Positions 21,381 to 30,945 of a stretch of DNA of 37,740 nucleotides are shown in pieces (position 1 is the stretch's first letter; every line of letters begins with the position of its first letter). Origin of the DNA: Sedimentisphaerales bacterium (GTDB lineage: Bacteria > Planctomycetota > Phycisphaerae > Sedimentisphaerales > Anaerobacaceae). Under the pieces are notes generated by a model that saw only the letters and a list, made by a program, of their open reading frames with translations, was not told the origin of the DNA and did not search any database. The DNA lies in NCBI GenBank assembly GCA_016936075.1, contig JAFGPS010000036.1, forward strand, positions 1 through 37,740, in the 5' to 3' direction. The position numbers and the translations under genes are program-made.

Positions 21381-24233
21381 TTATTTCTTCTTAAGAGTTT
21401 CCTTCAAATATTTGGCCGTGTAACTATCCTGATTTTTAATAATTTCTTCAGGCGAGCCGGTTGCAACAATTTGGCCGCCCGCTTCACCGCCTTCGGGGCC
21501 AAGATCAATAATATAATCTGCCATTTTTATTACATCAAGGTTGTGTTCTATCACAATTACAGTGTTTCCGCAATCAGTTAATCTTTGTAAAACATTAAGA
21601 AGGTTATGAATATCAGCGAAATGAAGTCCTGTTGTAGGTTCGTCCAACAAATATAATGTATGGCCTGTATTGCTTTTACCAAGCTCAGCCGAAAGTTTCA
21701 CACGCTGTGCTTCGCCGCCTGAAAGAGTGGTCGATGCCTGTCCCAACTGGACATATCCCAGACCTACATCCATCAGTGTTTTTAATATTCTAATTATGGT
21801 AGGAAAATTCGCAAAAAAATCGGTCGCTTCTTCAATACGCATATCAAGCACATCTGAAATATTTTTACCTTTGTATGTAATCGACAAAGTATCCGGATTA
21901 AATCTCGTACCTTTGCAGCTCTCACATGTGACATACACGTCAGGCAAAAAGTGCATTTCGATTTTCTTTGTTCCCTGTCCCATACAATATTCACATCGCC
22001 CGCCTTTTACATTGAAACTGAAACGGCCTGGCTTATAGCCGCGAATTTTCGCTTCGCGCGTCATACTGAATAATTTTCGTATCACATCGAAAAGTCCAGT
22101 ATATGTCGCGGGATTACTTCGCGGAGTTTTGCCGATTGGTGACTGGTCAATTTCAATCACTTTATCTATTTGTGAGATACCCAGAATCGACTTATGTTCA
22201 CCGGGTTTTCCGCGAGAATTATATAATCTGCGTTTCATGGCTTTAAGAAGAATCTCATTTACAAGAGAGCTCTTTCCAGAACCTGAAACACCTGTAACGC
22301 ATGTAAAAACACCGAGTGGGAATTTCACATCTATTTTTTTAAGATTATTGTGTGCCGCCCCTTTTATCTCAATACAATTTGATAAACGGTACTTCCTTCT
22401 TTTTTGAGGTAATGCAATACTTTTTTTCCCGCTTAAATATTGCCCTGTAAGTGACCTGTTACAAGCTGCAATATCTTCCATGCTTCCCTGCGCAACTAAT
22501 TCCCCGCCCTGTGTTCCCGCCGCTGGTCCGATATCAATAATATGATCCGCGTCCCTAATAATATCTTCATCATGTTCGACAACGATAACTGTGTTGCCTA
22601 TTTTCGTAAGCTGCCGCAAAATCCCGGCCAGCCTGTCATTATCACGCTTATGAAGGCCGATAGTAGGTTCGTCAAGAACATAACACACTCCAACAAGACC
22701 GCTCCCGACCTGTGTTGCCAGACGAATTCGCTGTGCTTCACCACCGGCAAGTGTACTGCTTTTTCTATCCAGTGTCAGATACCCAAGACCAACGTCCATA
22801 AGAAATTTAAGTCTTGCTTTTATTTCCTTTGTAATAGCAGCGGCTATTACAGTTTTTTCCTTGTCCAATTTCAACTTGTTGAAGAAAATCTGAGCCTTCT
22901 CCACGCTCAATGAAGTAAGCTGGCTTATATTCATACCACCGATAAGCACAGCAGCAGCTTCTGGCCTGATACGAGCGCCATTACATACGTGACAAGACTG
23001 CTCGGAAAGATAGCTATGCAATCTTGTTTTTACGTACTCACTTGTAGTATTTTTCCAACGCTTTGTAAGATTTGGAATTATCCCCTCGAACCAGACACTA
23101 TATTTATTTTCGTCTTCCTCATTCGTACCGTAGAATAATATTCTTTTAAAATCTTCAGGAATTTGGCTGAATGGTATGGATTTATTGATGCCCATTTTTT
23201 TACTGAAACGTTTTACGAGCCTGTTATAAAAAATATTCATCCTTTTTCCACCCTTACGCCAAGCATCAATCGCCCCGTTTTCAAGCGATATACTTTTATC
23301 CGGAACAATCAGGTCCGGGTCAAATTCGAGAATTGTCCCAAGACCATCACAACTTTGACAGGCACCGTAAGGACTATTAAAACTGAAAAGTCTCGGCGAC
23401 AATTCCGCAAGACTTGCCTGGGGATGATCAGAACAAGCGAATTTCTCGCTGTAAATAGTTTCCTTCCATTTTCCATTACCGCCATTTTTTTTGTCTGCGG
23501 CTGCTTCCTGAGACAAAACCAGAATTATCCCATCTGCAAGCTTCAACGCTGTTTCGACTGAATCAGATAATCGAATCCTGACAGAGTCCTTTATAATCAA
23601 TCTGTCAACGACAGCTTCAATATTATGATTCTGATTCTTATTTAATTCAGGTACATTTCGTATATCAAAAATCTCACCATCGATACGTACGCGAACAAAT
23701 CCTTCCCTTTGTATATGGGTTATAATGTCTTTATGCTCACCTTTTTTACCGGATACAATAGGGGCGCAAATCTGTAATTTTGTTTCCGCCGGCCAGGAAA
23801 GAATTGACTCGACTATTTGTGAAGGATGCTGGCTCTGAATTTCCTTGCCGCAAATCCAGCAGTGAGGCTGGCCCGCGCGAGCAAACAGTAATCTAAAATA
23901 ATCGTAAATCTCTGTCGTAGTTGCTACCGTAGAACGTGGATTCGAGCTTGCACTTCTCTGCTCGATAGCGATAGTTGGCGGAAGTCCTGTGATTTCCGAA
24001 ACAGCGGGTTTCTGCATCTGCTCGAGAAACTGCCTTGCATACGTACTGAGCGATTCTACGTATTTTCTTCGCCCTTCAGCGTATATCGTATCGAAAGCGA
24101 GTGAGCTTTTACCTGAGCCGCTTATACCCGTAATAACAACCATCTTATCACGTGGTATATTAACATCGATATTTTTCAGGTTATGCTCAGACGCACCTGT
24201 TATTTTTATCACCTTTTCTGTTGCTTTAGCCAT
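21381..24233 (-). CDS. uvrA: excinuclease ABC subunit A
   Basis: The 950-residue ATPase recognises damaged DNA in nucleotide excision repair, working with UvrB. Walker A motifs are GISGSGKSS (36-44) and a second GVSGSGKSS in the C-terminal half; both ABC signatures (LAGGEAQRIRLATQ, LSGGEAQRVKLSAELG) and both DEPT Walker B regions are present. The C-terminal zinc module is normal (CEYCMGQG...CESCKG). In the N-terminal zinc module the first pair reads C267-S-D-H270 instead of CxxC, followed by C292-x2-C295; His can replace Cys as a zinc ligand. A GAGG lies 4 bases before the ATG. Three oxidoreductase genes follow in the same direction with a one-base gap. Confidence 0.97.
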   Translation of the reverse strand: MAKATEKVIKITGASEHNLKNIDVNIPRDKMVVITGISGSGKSSLAFDTIYAEGRRKYVESLSTYARQFLEQMQKPAVSEITGLPPTIAIEQRSASSNPRSTVATTTEIYDYFRLLFARAGQPHCWICGKEIQSQHPSQIVESILSWPAETKLQICAPIVSGKKGEHKDIITHIQREGFVRVRIDGEIFDIRNVPELNKNQNHNIEAVVDRLIIKDSVRIRLSDSVETALKLADGIILVLSQEAAADKKNGGNGKWKETIYSEKFACSDHPQASLAELSPRLFSFNSPYGACQSCDGLGTILEFDPDLIVPDKSISLENGAIDAWRKGGKRMNIFYNRLVKRFSKKMGINKSIPFSQIPEDFKRILFYGTNEEDENKYSVWFEGIIPNLTKRWKNTTSEYVKTRLHSYLSEQSCHVCNGARIRPEAAAVLIGGMNISQLTSLSVEKAQIFFNKLKLDKEKTVIAAAITKEIKARLKFLMDVGLGYLTLDRKSSTLAGGEAQRIRLATQVGSGLVGVCYVLDEPTIGLHKRDNDRLAGILRQLTKIGNTVIVVEHDEDIIRDADHIIDIGPAAGTQGGELVAQGSMEDIAACNRSLTGQYLSGKKSIALPQKRRKYRLSNCIEIKGAAHNNLKKIDVKFPLGVFTCVTGVSGSGKSSLVNEILLKAMKRRLYNSRGKPGEHKSILGISQIDKVIEIDQSPIGKTPRSNPATYTGLFDVIRKLFSMTREAKIRGYKPGRFSFNVKGGRCEYCMGQGTKKIEMHFLPDVYVTCESCKGTRFNPDTLSITYKGKNISDVLDMRIEEATDFFANFPTIIRILKTLMDVGLGYVQLGQASTTLSGGEAQRVKLSAELGKSNTGHTLYLLDEPTTGLHFADIHNLLNVLQRLTDCGNTVIVIEHNLDVIKMADYIIDLGPEGGEAGGQIVATGSPEEIIKNQDSYTAKYLKETLKKK

Positions 24234-24287
24234 CCTGCCTCAGATTGAATTAACTACTGTAAAATTTTCAATATAACCAAATTTGCA

Positions 24288-24316
24288 ATTGTAGCATACC
24301 CATTAACAAAGGTAAA
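24288..24316 (-). promoter_or_regulatory. candidate promoter of the uvrA operon
   Basis: On the minus strand TTTACC (24316-24311), a 17-base spacer and TACAAT (24293-24288) preceded by TGC give an extended -10 promoter about 55 bases before the uvrA ATG. No SOS-type operator was recognised. Confidence 0.5.
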
Positions 24317-24358
24317 ATATGTTTTTCATATTGATAGAGAAATACTAAAAAACAAAAG

Positions 24359-25033
24359 ATGGAAATTAAGAATTTACACGACTGGAACTTGACTTATTCA
24401 GAGGCTGTTTTACGGCAAAAAGAACTTTCTGGGCAGGTTAAGCATCACAAAATCAAGGTTTGGCCTAAAACTATAGCAGGTCTTGATTGTGCATTCAGCA
24501 AGGATGGAAAGAAGATAATAGCTGTTGTTGTGGTCTTGAAATTAGGAAATTTTGAGGTATTTGAAACAGTTAGTGCGACTCAGAAAGTTACTTTCCCCTA
24601 TATTCCGGGCCTACTTTCTTTTCGTGAGGCTCCGGTTTGTATCGCTGCTGTCCAAAAAATCAAAGTCGTACCGGATATATTTATGATAGATGGCCAGGGA
24701 ATTGCACATCCTCGCAGGTTGGGTTTGGCCGCTCATTTGGGCCTTTTTTTCGATAAACCTACTTTCGGTTGCGCAAAAAGCAGATTAACCGGAAATTTCA
24801 ATGAACCATCACTCGAAAAAGGCTCATTTACGCCACTTAAAGACAAAAATGAAATAATCGGCTCTGTCGTAAGAACACGTACAAGAGTGAAGCCAGTTTT
24901 CGTTTCAGTCGGGCACAAATGCCTGCTCAAAGAAACGATAGATATTACACTCGCCTGTGCAATAAAATACCGTATCCCTGAACCAACGCGATTAGCCCAT
25001 CAATACGTAAGCAAACTAAAACAATCTATATAA
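24359..25033 (+). CDS. nfi: endonuclease V (deoxyinosine 3' endonuclease)
   Basis: The 224-residue repair nuclease cleaves the second phosphodiester bond 3' of deoxyinosine and some other lesions. Active-site residues fall where expected for the family: D43 in GLDCAF, E90 in PYIPGLLSFRE, and D111 in MIDGQGIAHPRRLGLAAHLG. The wedge motif PYIPGLL is intact. The gene is divergent from uvrA, so two DNA-repair genes share one intergenic region of 125 bases. Its ribosome binding site is weak. It ends 13 bases from the convergent mscS stop. Confidence 0.95.
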   Translation: MEIKNLHDWNLTYSEAVLRQKELSGQVKHHKIKVWPKTIAGLDCAFSKDGKKIIAVVVVLKLGNFEVFETVSATQKVTFPYIPGLLSFREAPVCIAAVQKIKVVPDIFMIDGQGIAHPRRLGLAAHLGLFFDKPTFGCAKSRLTGNFNEPSLEKGSFTPLKDKNEIIGSVVRTRTRVKPVFVSVGHKCLLKETIDITLACAIKYRIPEPTRLAHQYVSKLKQSI

Positions 25034-25046
25034 TTGTTTTTTTACG

Positions 25047-26351
25047 TCAATCACCTGTTTGATATAGATGAACATCCTGCTGTGGGAACGGAATTGAGAC
25101 ACCTTCTTTATCAAATCTTTCCTTAACAGCACGTGTTACATCCCAGTAAACATTCCAGTAATCTGAGGTTTTAGACCATGGACGACAAACGAAATTAACA
25201 GAAGATTCTCCCAATTCATGCATCTTTACTACAGGCTCAGGCTCTTTTAGAACAAGCTGATGAGAAGATACAATCTCTTTAAGAATCTTTTCAGCTTTGG
25301 CTATATCATCACTGTAGCTTATTCCGAACTTCATATCTACTCTGCGAGTGTCACTTCCAGTGATATTTTTAATAACTCCGCCCCAGATGGAACCGTTAGG
25401 TACAACAATTATCTGGTTATCGAAGGTTTTTATTGTTGTTGAAACAAGATTCATCTTATCTACAACACCAACAACTCCAGCCGCTTCTATAACATTACCA
25501 ACATCGTAGGGACGATACATTAATATCATAAGACCGGAAGCAAAATTACTAAGCGTTCCCTGAAGTGCAAAACCAATAACAAAACCAGCGACTCCCAGAC
25601 CTGCGATCAACGGAGCAATATCAATACCCAACATCGAAAGAGCCATGATAAAACCAACTACGAAAACCGTTTTACTTGCTACACTGACAAAAAACTGTTT
25701 TAAAAGGTCAGAAAACTTTTTCGACTTATTTACTGCCCGATTTGTAACTTTTCCGACAAAGCAAGCCAAAATACATGAGATAACCAATATTACAACAAAG
25801 GAAATAATACTTTTTAACCAGCGCATCCCTCCCTGTGGAGATTTAAGCCATTCAACTGTCCTTATTTTCAAAGCATTGACATCCTTTATATCTTCCATAC
25901 TCATATCTATGCCGGAAACCGCCGCTATATATGTTTTGTAATCATCAATCCCCCCCCCCTTAAGTTTCAGAGCATCGAGAACAACATTAAAGCGATCAAT
26001 CAGTCCAGTTTTTTCTTCTTGAAGCTTAGTTGATGTTACTACCATTTGCTTCTTGAGTTCCGTACTTTCTTGGTCCTCTGTATCTTTTGGATGATTTAAT
26101 ATCTGAATTTCAATATTTCCGATTTCCTGAATTTTGCTTTTTACTAAATTTAGCCAGGCATCAGCTTCGACTATTAGTTCATCTTTTGTAAGAGGTTTCA
26201 AGAGCAGTTTTAATTCCTCGATATGAACATTCGGCTCATTTGCAGTTACTGCTGTATAATCGCTATCAGCCTCTTGTGCCAAAGAAAAAGAGGAAAAGAA
26301 TAAAACAATAGTTAATGCAAAAATAAAAACAAGTTCTTTTAGCTTTTTCAT
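25047..26351 (-). CDS. MscS-family mechanosensitive channel
   Basis: The start is ATG 26351, with GGAG 7 bases upstream; an in-frame TTG at 26369 overlaps that site and is rejected. The 434-residue protein has a signal-like N-terminal helix (LVFIFALTIVLFFSSFSLAQ), a periplasmic helical region of about 150 residues, then membrane helices (SIISFVVILVISCILACF and VFVVGFIMALSMLGIDI) and the pore helix GLGVAGFVIGFALQGTLSNFASGLMILMYRPYDVG characteristic of MscS, followed by the beta domain (GVVGVVDKMNLVSTTIKTFDN) and the alpha-beta vestibule domain. It releases solutes on hypo-osmotic shock. It is the last gene of the long envelope operon. Nine consecutive G residues (C on the plus strand) interrupt the periplasmic region. 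Confidence 0.92.
   Translation of the reverse strand: MKKLKELVFIFALTIVLFFSSFSLAQEADSDYTAVTANEPNVHIEELKLLLKPLTKDELIVEADAWLNLVKSKIQEIGNIEIQILNHPKDTEDQESTELKKQMVVTSTKLQEEKTGLIDRFNVVLDALKLKGGGIDDYKTYIAAVSGIDMSMEDIKDVNALKIRTVEWLKSPQGGMRWLKSIISFVVILVISCILACFVGKVTNRAVNKSKKFSDLLKQFFVSVASKTVFVVGFIMALSMLGIDIAPLIAGLGVAGFVIGFALQGTLSNFASGLMILMYRPYDVGNVIEAAGVVGVVDKMNLVSTTIKTFDNQIIVVPNGSIWGGVIKNITGSDTRRVDMKFGISYSDDIAKAEKILKEIVSSHQLVLKEPEPVVKMHELGESSVNFVCRPWSKTSDYWNVYWDVTRAVKERFDKEGVSIPFPQQDVHLYQTGD
25951..25959. repeat. nine-base C/G homopolymer inside the mscS-type gene
   Basis: Plus-strand C9 at 25951-25959, coding for Gly-Gly-Gly on the minus strand. Tracts of this length slip during replication, and also during sequencing. 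A gain or loss of one base would frameshift the channel before its membrane part. Confidence 0.85.
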
Positions 26352-26379
26352 TTTTGTTCTCCTTCTCAAAGAATATCAT

Positions 26380-27015
26380 TTATTCTTCCACTATAACCAC
26401 GGACTCAATAATAACCAACTCTACAGGAACATCATCCATGCCGCTGCGTCTTGTAGTTTTTACTTCTGCAATTTTATCAACAACATCCATTCCTTCAATA
26501 ACTTTTCCAAAGACAGCATAGCCCGGATTTCCAGCTCCGGCATAATTCAAAAAGCTGTTATCTGCATGATTAATAAAAAACTGGCTTGTGGCGCTGTCAG
26601 GAACACTTGTTCTTGCCATTGCAATTGTTCCTCTATCATTTTCAAGACCATTGGAAGATTCGATTTTGATAGGGGCATTTGTATCTTTTTGATCCATATC
26701 TGGAGTAAAACCACCACCCTGTACCATAAAGCCCTTTATTACACGATGAAAAATCAAGCCATCATAAAAGCCATCTGATACATATCCAAGAAAATTCTTT
26801 ACTGTAATTGGTGCTTTTTCAGCATCCAACTCAATTACAATATCACCCATTGATGTTTGTAGTTTTACTTTATTTCCAATGCTCACGATATTCCTTTCAA
26901 TATTTACATTGTTATATGTTGGCTGTTCCTGTATTGATTGTGTTTGTTCATTAGGTGTACAACCAGTAATTAATAAAGAAGCAGCAAATAATACAATTAC
27001 AAAACTTTTTTTCAT
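26380..27015 (-). CDS. cyclophilin-type peptidyl-prolyl isomerase, lipoprotein (copy 2)
   Basis: This 211-residue protein has a lipoprotein signal: [19 protein letters not shown], lipobox LITGC, giving a lipidated Cys19. A short linker precedes a cyclophilin domain (about 50-208) with [63 protein letters not shown] and [20 protein letters not shown]. It isomerises proline bonds of proteins in the periplasm or outer membrane. It follows a paralogous gene after 36 bases, a tandem duplication, and precedes mscS. The active-site Arg of FHRVI is present. Confidence 0.92.
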   Translation of the reverse strand: MKKSFVIVLFAASLLITGCTPNEQTQSIQEQPTYNNVNIERNIVSIGNKVKLQTSMGDIVIELDAEKAPITVKNFLGYVSDGFYDGLIFHRVIKGFMVQGGGFTPDMDQKDTNAPIKIESSNGLENDRGTIAMARTSVPDSATSQFFINHADNSFLNYAGAGNPGYAVFGKVIEGMDVVDKIAEVKTTRRSGMDDVPVELVIIESVVIVEE

Positions 27016-27051
27016 TATTATATTAACCTTATATATTTCGTTAGAGACATA

Positions 27052-27705
27052 CTATTGTGAAACAACTGAAGCAGAAGTAATTGTAATCATTTCAGCAGGA
27101 ACATCTCTCATACCGTTGCGAACTGTTGTTTGGACAGCAGCTATCTCATCTACAACATCCATACCTTCGACAACTTTTCCGAATACGGTGAAACCTCCGT
27201 TTTGATTGTCAAGATTTCTACTATTATCCGCTACGCTAATAAAAAACTGGCAAGTAGCAGAATCCGGATTGCCGCCAAGCTTAGCCATAGCAACTGTACC
27301 ACGAGTATTACTTATCTTGAATTCATTTTTAATTGGAGGATTTGGTTGCTTTTGCTGCATCTGGGCATTGAATCCTCCAGTTTGTATCATAAATCCCTTT
27401 ATAACTCTATGAAATATTATTCCATCATAGAAGCCGCTTTCTACATACTGGATGAAATTCTTGACTGTATCAGGAGCGGCCTGACTTTGCATCTCAATGA
27501 CAATATCACCCATAGTGGTCTGTAGTTTGACTTTCTTATTTCCAACGCTCACGTCTTCATTTACAACTGGTTTACTTTCATTGTCAACGTTATCCACACT
27601 CGGAGCTGTTGAAGGTGCTGAAGAAGCTTCTGGTTCTTCCTTAGCACATCCACAAATTAATAAAGCACCAATAAATAATCCAATTAAGCTAATTTTTCTA
27701 ATCAT
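27052..27705 (-). CDS. cyclophilin-type peptidyl-prolyl isomerase, lipoprotein (copy 1)
   Basis: The 217-residue protein starts with MIRKISLIGLFIGALLICGC, lipobox LICGC, then an acidic, Ser/Pro-rich linker and a cyclophilin domain with [62 protein letters not shown] and FTVFGKVVEGMDVVDEIAAVQTT. It is clearly paralogous to the next gene over the whole length, including the tail ([12 protein letters not shown] versus PAEMITITSASVV). Together they probably help fold outer-membrane or periplasmic clients delivered by the BAM/Skp proteins encoded upstream in the same operon. Confidence 0.92.
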   Translation of the reverse strand: MIRKISLIGLFIGALLICGCAKEEPEASSAPSTAPSVDNVDNESKPVVNEDVSVGNKKVKLQTTMGDIVIEMQSQAAPDTVKNFIQYVESGFYDGIIFHRVIKGFMIQTGGFNAQMQQKQPNPPIKNEFKISNTRGTVAMAKLGGNPDSATCQFFISVADNSRNLDNQNGGFTVFGKVVEGMDVVDEIAAVQTTVRNGMRDVPAEMITITSASVVSQ

Positions 27706-27725
27706 AATTTATTCCTCTTCGTTTC

Positions 27726-28748
27726 TTAGACAACAATTTTTTCGTCCCATTTATTTTCTTCTACAGAAGCCAATATTTTTTCGGCACACTGTAAAGCCGC
27801 AAGACCTTCCTCTACGCTTACTTCAGGTGCATATTGATTATCCACAACCGCTCTTAAAAAAGCTTCCTGCTCAAGGCGAACAGGCTCTTTATCATCTATT
27901 TCAAGCGGCTCAATCTGCAGGAGTTCCGCCCAATTCATTGAAGAGAAATCAAAATCACCTGCGGCCTTCTTTTCATTAATAAGTTTTACTATATTGATGT
28001 TCGGATCAGCTTTAATGATTATTCCGCTTTTCTTGAAATAGTCCATACTTAAATAAGCTTTTCTGCTGAATAATCGCACCTTTCTCTCGGTTTTTATAGC
28101 TAATCTTGATGCTGTTATATTAGCGATACAGCCGTTCTCAAAAACTATTCTTGCGTTGCAAATATCTTCTCTTTCACCAATAACATTTACCCCAGCAGCG
28201 TCAACCCGTTTAATTTTACTTGCTGCCAGTGAGAGTATAATATCAATATCATGAATCATCATATCCAGCACTACACCAACGTCGGTAGAACGAAAAGGAT
28301 ACGGGCTAATACGACTTGATTCAATAAACTTCGGCTCGATATTGAGTCTTTTAATGGCCTGTACAACTGGATTGCATCGCTCGGAATGCCCTACCGCAAC
28401 TACAATGTTGTTTTGTTTTGCAAGCTCGACGATTTCCTCTCCCTGCTCTACTGTAGAGGCAAGAGGTTTTTCTATTAATACCGCAATATTATTTTCTATA
28501 AAAACTTTCGCCAGTTCCATATGTGCAATCGTAGGAGCGGAAATTGTCACTGCATCTACTTTACCTACTACATCCATACAGTCACTGTATGCGGAGCAGT
28601 TATATTGCTCTGCTATGGATTTTGCTTTTTCAATATCAGTATCTACTATAGCAACAAGCTCACTTTGAGGGAGTTGGTCATAGACCTTTGCATGAATACC
28701 ACCCATCTTGCCTGCGCCAATTACTGCGGTTCGTATTTTTTTTTGCAT
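27726..28748 (-). CDS. Gfo/Idh/MocA-family oxidoreductase next to lpxA
   Basis: The start is ATG 28748 with GAAGG 7 bases upstream; the frame extends to a TTG at 28772 that overlaps this site. The 340-residue protein has an N-terminal NAD(P) fold (TAVIGAGKMGGIHAKVYDQ), the EKP motif in VLIEKPLAST, and GHSERCNP and MMIHDIDIILSL in the sugar-binding domain. The position directly after lpxA recalls GnnA, which oxidises UDP-GlcNAc at C3 so that an aminotransferase (GnnB) can make UDP-GlcNAc3N for amide-linked lipid A. No gnnB is in this window, so a GnnA role is a hypothesis; other nucleotide-sugar oxidations are equally open. Confidence 0.8.
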   Translation of the reverse strand: MQKKIRTAVIGAGKMGGIHAKVYDQLPQSELVAIVDTDIEKAKSIAEQYNCSAYSDCMDVVGKVDAVTISAPTIAHMELAKVFIENNIAVLIEKPLASTVEQGEEIVELAKQNNIVVAVGHSERCNPVVQAIKRLNIEPKFIESSRISPYPFRSTDVGVVLDMMIHDIDIILSLAASKIKRVDAAGVNVIGEREDICNARIVFENGCIANITASRLAIKTERKVRLFSRKAYLSMDYFKKSGIIIKADPNINIVKLINEKKAAGDFDFSSMNWAELLQIEPLEIDDKEPVRLEQEAFLRAVVDNQYAPEVSVEEGLAALQCAEKILASVEENKWDEKIVV

Positions 28749-28803
28749 TTTATAACCTTCTATATAGCACAACTAAAATGATTGTGCATTCATAAGACAC
28801 AAT

Positions 28804-29613
28804 TTAATGTTTTCTATTAAGCTCGCGATACCTTCCAAACCTGTGGCCGAAGCTATTGATTATTGCGTCAGTCATAGCTTTTACATTTTCGTCTAAACCA
28901 TCTTCAGAGGCAAGTTCCTTCGCTTTTTTCAGCAGAGCTTTGCTTCCTCTATATAGTCTTCGATAAGCTTCACTAACACTTTCTTTTACATCATCGCCTA
29001 AACCTGCCCTGCTTATACCGCGTATATTTACGCCTCGGACTTTTTGCGGATAAAGGCCGCTTACGATTAGAAATGGCGTTATGTCCCTGTTGACTCCCGT
29101 TAAACCAGCGACATAGGACCATTTCCCAATTGTAACAAACTGATGTGAAGCAGCAAGTCCGCTCATCCAGGCGCCTGTTTGCAACAAACAGTGACCTCCA
29201 ATTTGTACGTAATTACTAAGCACTGTTTTGTCTTCAACTATACAATCATGTCCGAGATGGACGCCAACCATAAAGAAATTCTCATTACCTATAGTTGTAT
29301 TTTCACCGGGATAAATACTCGGATGAACAGTTACCTGCTCGTGAAAGCTGTTATTGTCACCTATAACAAGACCGCCTGTTTTCGTATCCGGATTCAATCT
29401 TAAAAGCTGTGGCTGGCTGCCGATAACACAATTTGCGAAAAAGTGATTTTCCTTTCCGATTTTAACGTCCTTACCAATCACAACATTGATTTCAAGTATA
29501 GTACCTTCCCCAATTGTGACTCCTTTTTCTATCACACAATTAGGACCAATTGTAATGCCATCTGATAATTCGGCATCTTTATGAATAATTGCACTTGGAT
29601 GTATCTGATTCAT
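28804..29613 (-). CDS. lpxA: UDP-N-acetylglucosamine acyltransferase
   Basis: This 269-residue left-handed beta-helix acyltransferase carries out the first step of lipid A synthesis, transferring a 3-hydroxyacyl chain from ACP to UDP-GlcNAc. Hexapeptide repeats run from IHPSAIIHKDAELSDG through about residue 190, followed by a helical C-terminus. The catalytic His is H122 in GVHLGHDCIVED, where E. coli reads AHDC. The segments IGSQPQLLR and GLTGVNRDITPF are also family-typical. It lies 21 bases after lpxC-fabZ. Its Gfo/Idh/MocA neighbour raises the question of whether the acceptor is UDP-GlcNAc or its 3-amino analogue. Confidence 0.96.
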   Translation of the reverse strand: MNQIHPSAIIHKDAELSDGITIGPNCVIEKGVTIGEGTILEINVVIGKDVKIGKENHFFANCVIGSQPQLLRLNPDTKTGGLVIGDNNSFHEQVTVHPSIYPGENTTIGNENFFMVGVHLGHDCIVEDKTVLSNYVQIGGHCLLQTGAWMSGLAASHQFVTIGKWSYVAGLTGVNRDITPFLIVSGLYPQKVRGVNIRGISRAGLGDDVKESVSEAYRRLYRGSKALLKKAKELASEDGLDENVKAMTDAIINSFGHRFGRYRELNRKH

Positions 29614-29634
29614 TTTTCTGCTCTATTCAAATCC

Positions 29635-30945
29635 CTAAATTTGGTCGTCATCTATAAGCATAAACCTGATTTGTGCTTCTGCGGCCAAAGTGTCACCCAC
29701 CATTGCCGTACAACGACACTGTGCCATTGTTTTCTTTAATCTTGCTGTCTCAGCGGTAAGAATTAACTGGTCACCGGGGACAACAGATTTACGTAATTTT
29801 ACTTTATCCATACTTAGAAGGACCGCCAGCTTACCGGTATGCTCCAGACTCTGGGCAAATAATAAGCCGGAAACCTGTGCCATTGCCTCAACAATTAAAA
29901 CTCCAGGCATAATAGGCGTACCAGGGTAATGGCCCTGAAAGAACTGCTCATTAAATGTTACATTTTTGATTCCTTTTATTTTCATACCGCCTTCTATCTC
30001 AATAATCTTATCCACTAATAAGAATGGGTATCTGTGCGGCAGGATTTTTGAGATTTGACGAATATCCAAAATTGCATCAGTACCGAATTTTTTTATTCGT
30101 TCCTGCTGTTGCGATGCTTCATAAAGCTTCTTTGCGAGCATCTGATTTAATGTATGCCCGCTTTTATAGGCGACAATTCTTCCGCTCAAAGGTCTTCCAA
30201 CAAGCATAAGATCACCAATTAAATCAACTATCTTATGCCTGACACATTCATTGTCAAACCTGTAACTATTCTTCATCGGGCCATCCGAATTGATTATAAG
30301 CAAATCACGGGGACTAATATGTGATCCCATACCACGAGCCTGAAACTGCAATGCTTCGGATTCGAGTAAAAAGGTTCTTGCCGGAGCAAGATTTCTTTCG
30401 AAATAATCAGGTGTTATCTTGCAACTAAAAACCTGTCTTCCTATACCGGTATGACCACCATAATCAAGATCATAAGTTATATTCAAACCGTCATCGGCAT
30501 ACGGAAGTGCGTATATATTTGCATCTCCTGAAGATAACGAAATAGGTTTGTTTATTACATATTCTTTCCTGCCAAGATTTTGTTCGACTACACCAGCACG
30601 TTTAAGAACTTTTAAAAAATCTGCACTACTGCAATCCGGAGCAGGAAGCTCAGGTCCATCAACTTCAATAATTAGATTATCAATTTCAAGCGCGCTAACA
30701 GCAGCAAGGCAATGTTCTACTGTTTCTATACTCACAGAACCATTTTTAATTGTTGTACGACGACTACGCTCTGCTATATTTGGTGCCAAAGCGTTTATTC
30801 GCACAGGTTGCGGAACATCTGTCCTTATAAAAGTTATACCGGAATCAACAGGTGCCGGTCGGAAAACAACTTTTGCTTCTTTACCTCCGAACAAGCCATT
30901 GCCGCGTAGTTTACATTCATTTTGTATCGTCTTTTGCAACTTCAA
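29635..30945 (-). CDS. lpxC/fabZ: fused UDP-3-O-acyl-GlcNAc deacetylase / 3-hydroxyacyl-ACP dehydratase
   Basis: A 436-residue bifunctional protein. Residues 1-280 are LpxC, the zinc deacetylase of the committed lipid A step: zinc ligands H78 (TVEHCLAA), H237 and D241 ([11 protein letters not shown]), and the catalytic H264 (KSGHTLNQ). Residues 290-436 are Fab[15 protein letters not shown], catalytic H339 in [11 protein letters not shown] and E353 in IVEAMAQ. The fusion, known in Bacteroidetes and some Planctomycetes, ties 3-hydroxyacyl-ACP flux (needed by LpxA and LpxD) to deacetylation. The start at TTG 30945 overlaps lpxD by 29 bases; another TTG at 30939 is also possible, and no good ribosome binding site separates them, so coupling to lpxD is likely. 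Confidence 0.95.
   Translation of the reverse strand: MKLQKTIQNECKLRGNGLFGGKEAKVVFRPAPVDSGITFIRTDVPQPVRINALAPNIAERSRRTTIKNGSVSIETVEHCLAAVSALEIDNLIIEVDGPELPAPDCSSADFLKVLKRAGVVEQNLGRKEYVINKPISLSSGDANIYALPYADDGLNITYDLDYGGHTGIGRQVFSCKITPDYFERNLAPARTFLLESEALQFQARGMGSHISPRDLLIINSDGPMKNSYRFDNECVRHKIVDLIGDLMLVGRPLSGRIVAYKSGHTLNQMLAKKLYEASQQQERIKKFGTDAILDIRQISKILPHRYPFLLVDKIIEIEGGMKIKGIKNVTFNEQFFQGHYPGTPIMPGVLIVEAMAQVSGLLFAQSLEHTGKLAVLLSMDKVKLRKSVVPGDQLILTAETARLKKTMAQCRCTAMVGDTLAAEAQIRFMLIDDDQI

Noticed and set aside
22542-22913. 123-codon plus-strand open frame
   Set aside because: Antisense to uvrA and without recognisable features.
26352-26369. Upstream TTG start for the MscS-type channel
   Set aside because: The six extra codons are the ribosome binding site of ATG 26351 itself.
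27497-27979. 160-codon plus-strand open frame
   Set aside because: It spans antisense to a cyclophilin gene, the intergenic gap and the oxidoreductase gene, each of which is well supported on the other strand.
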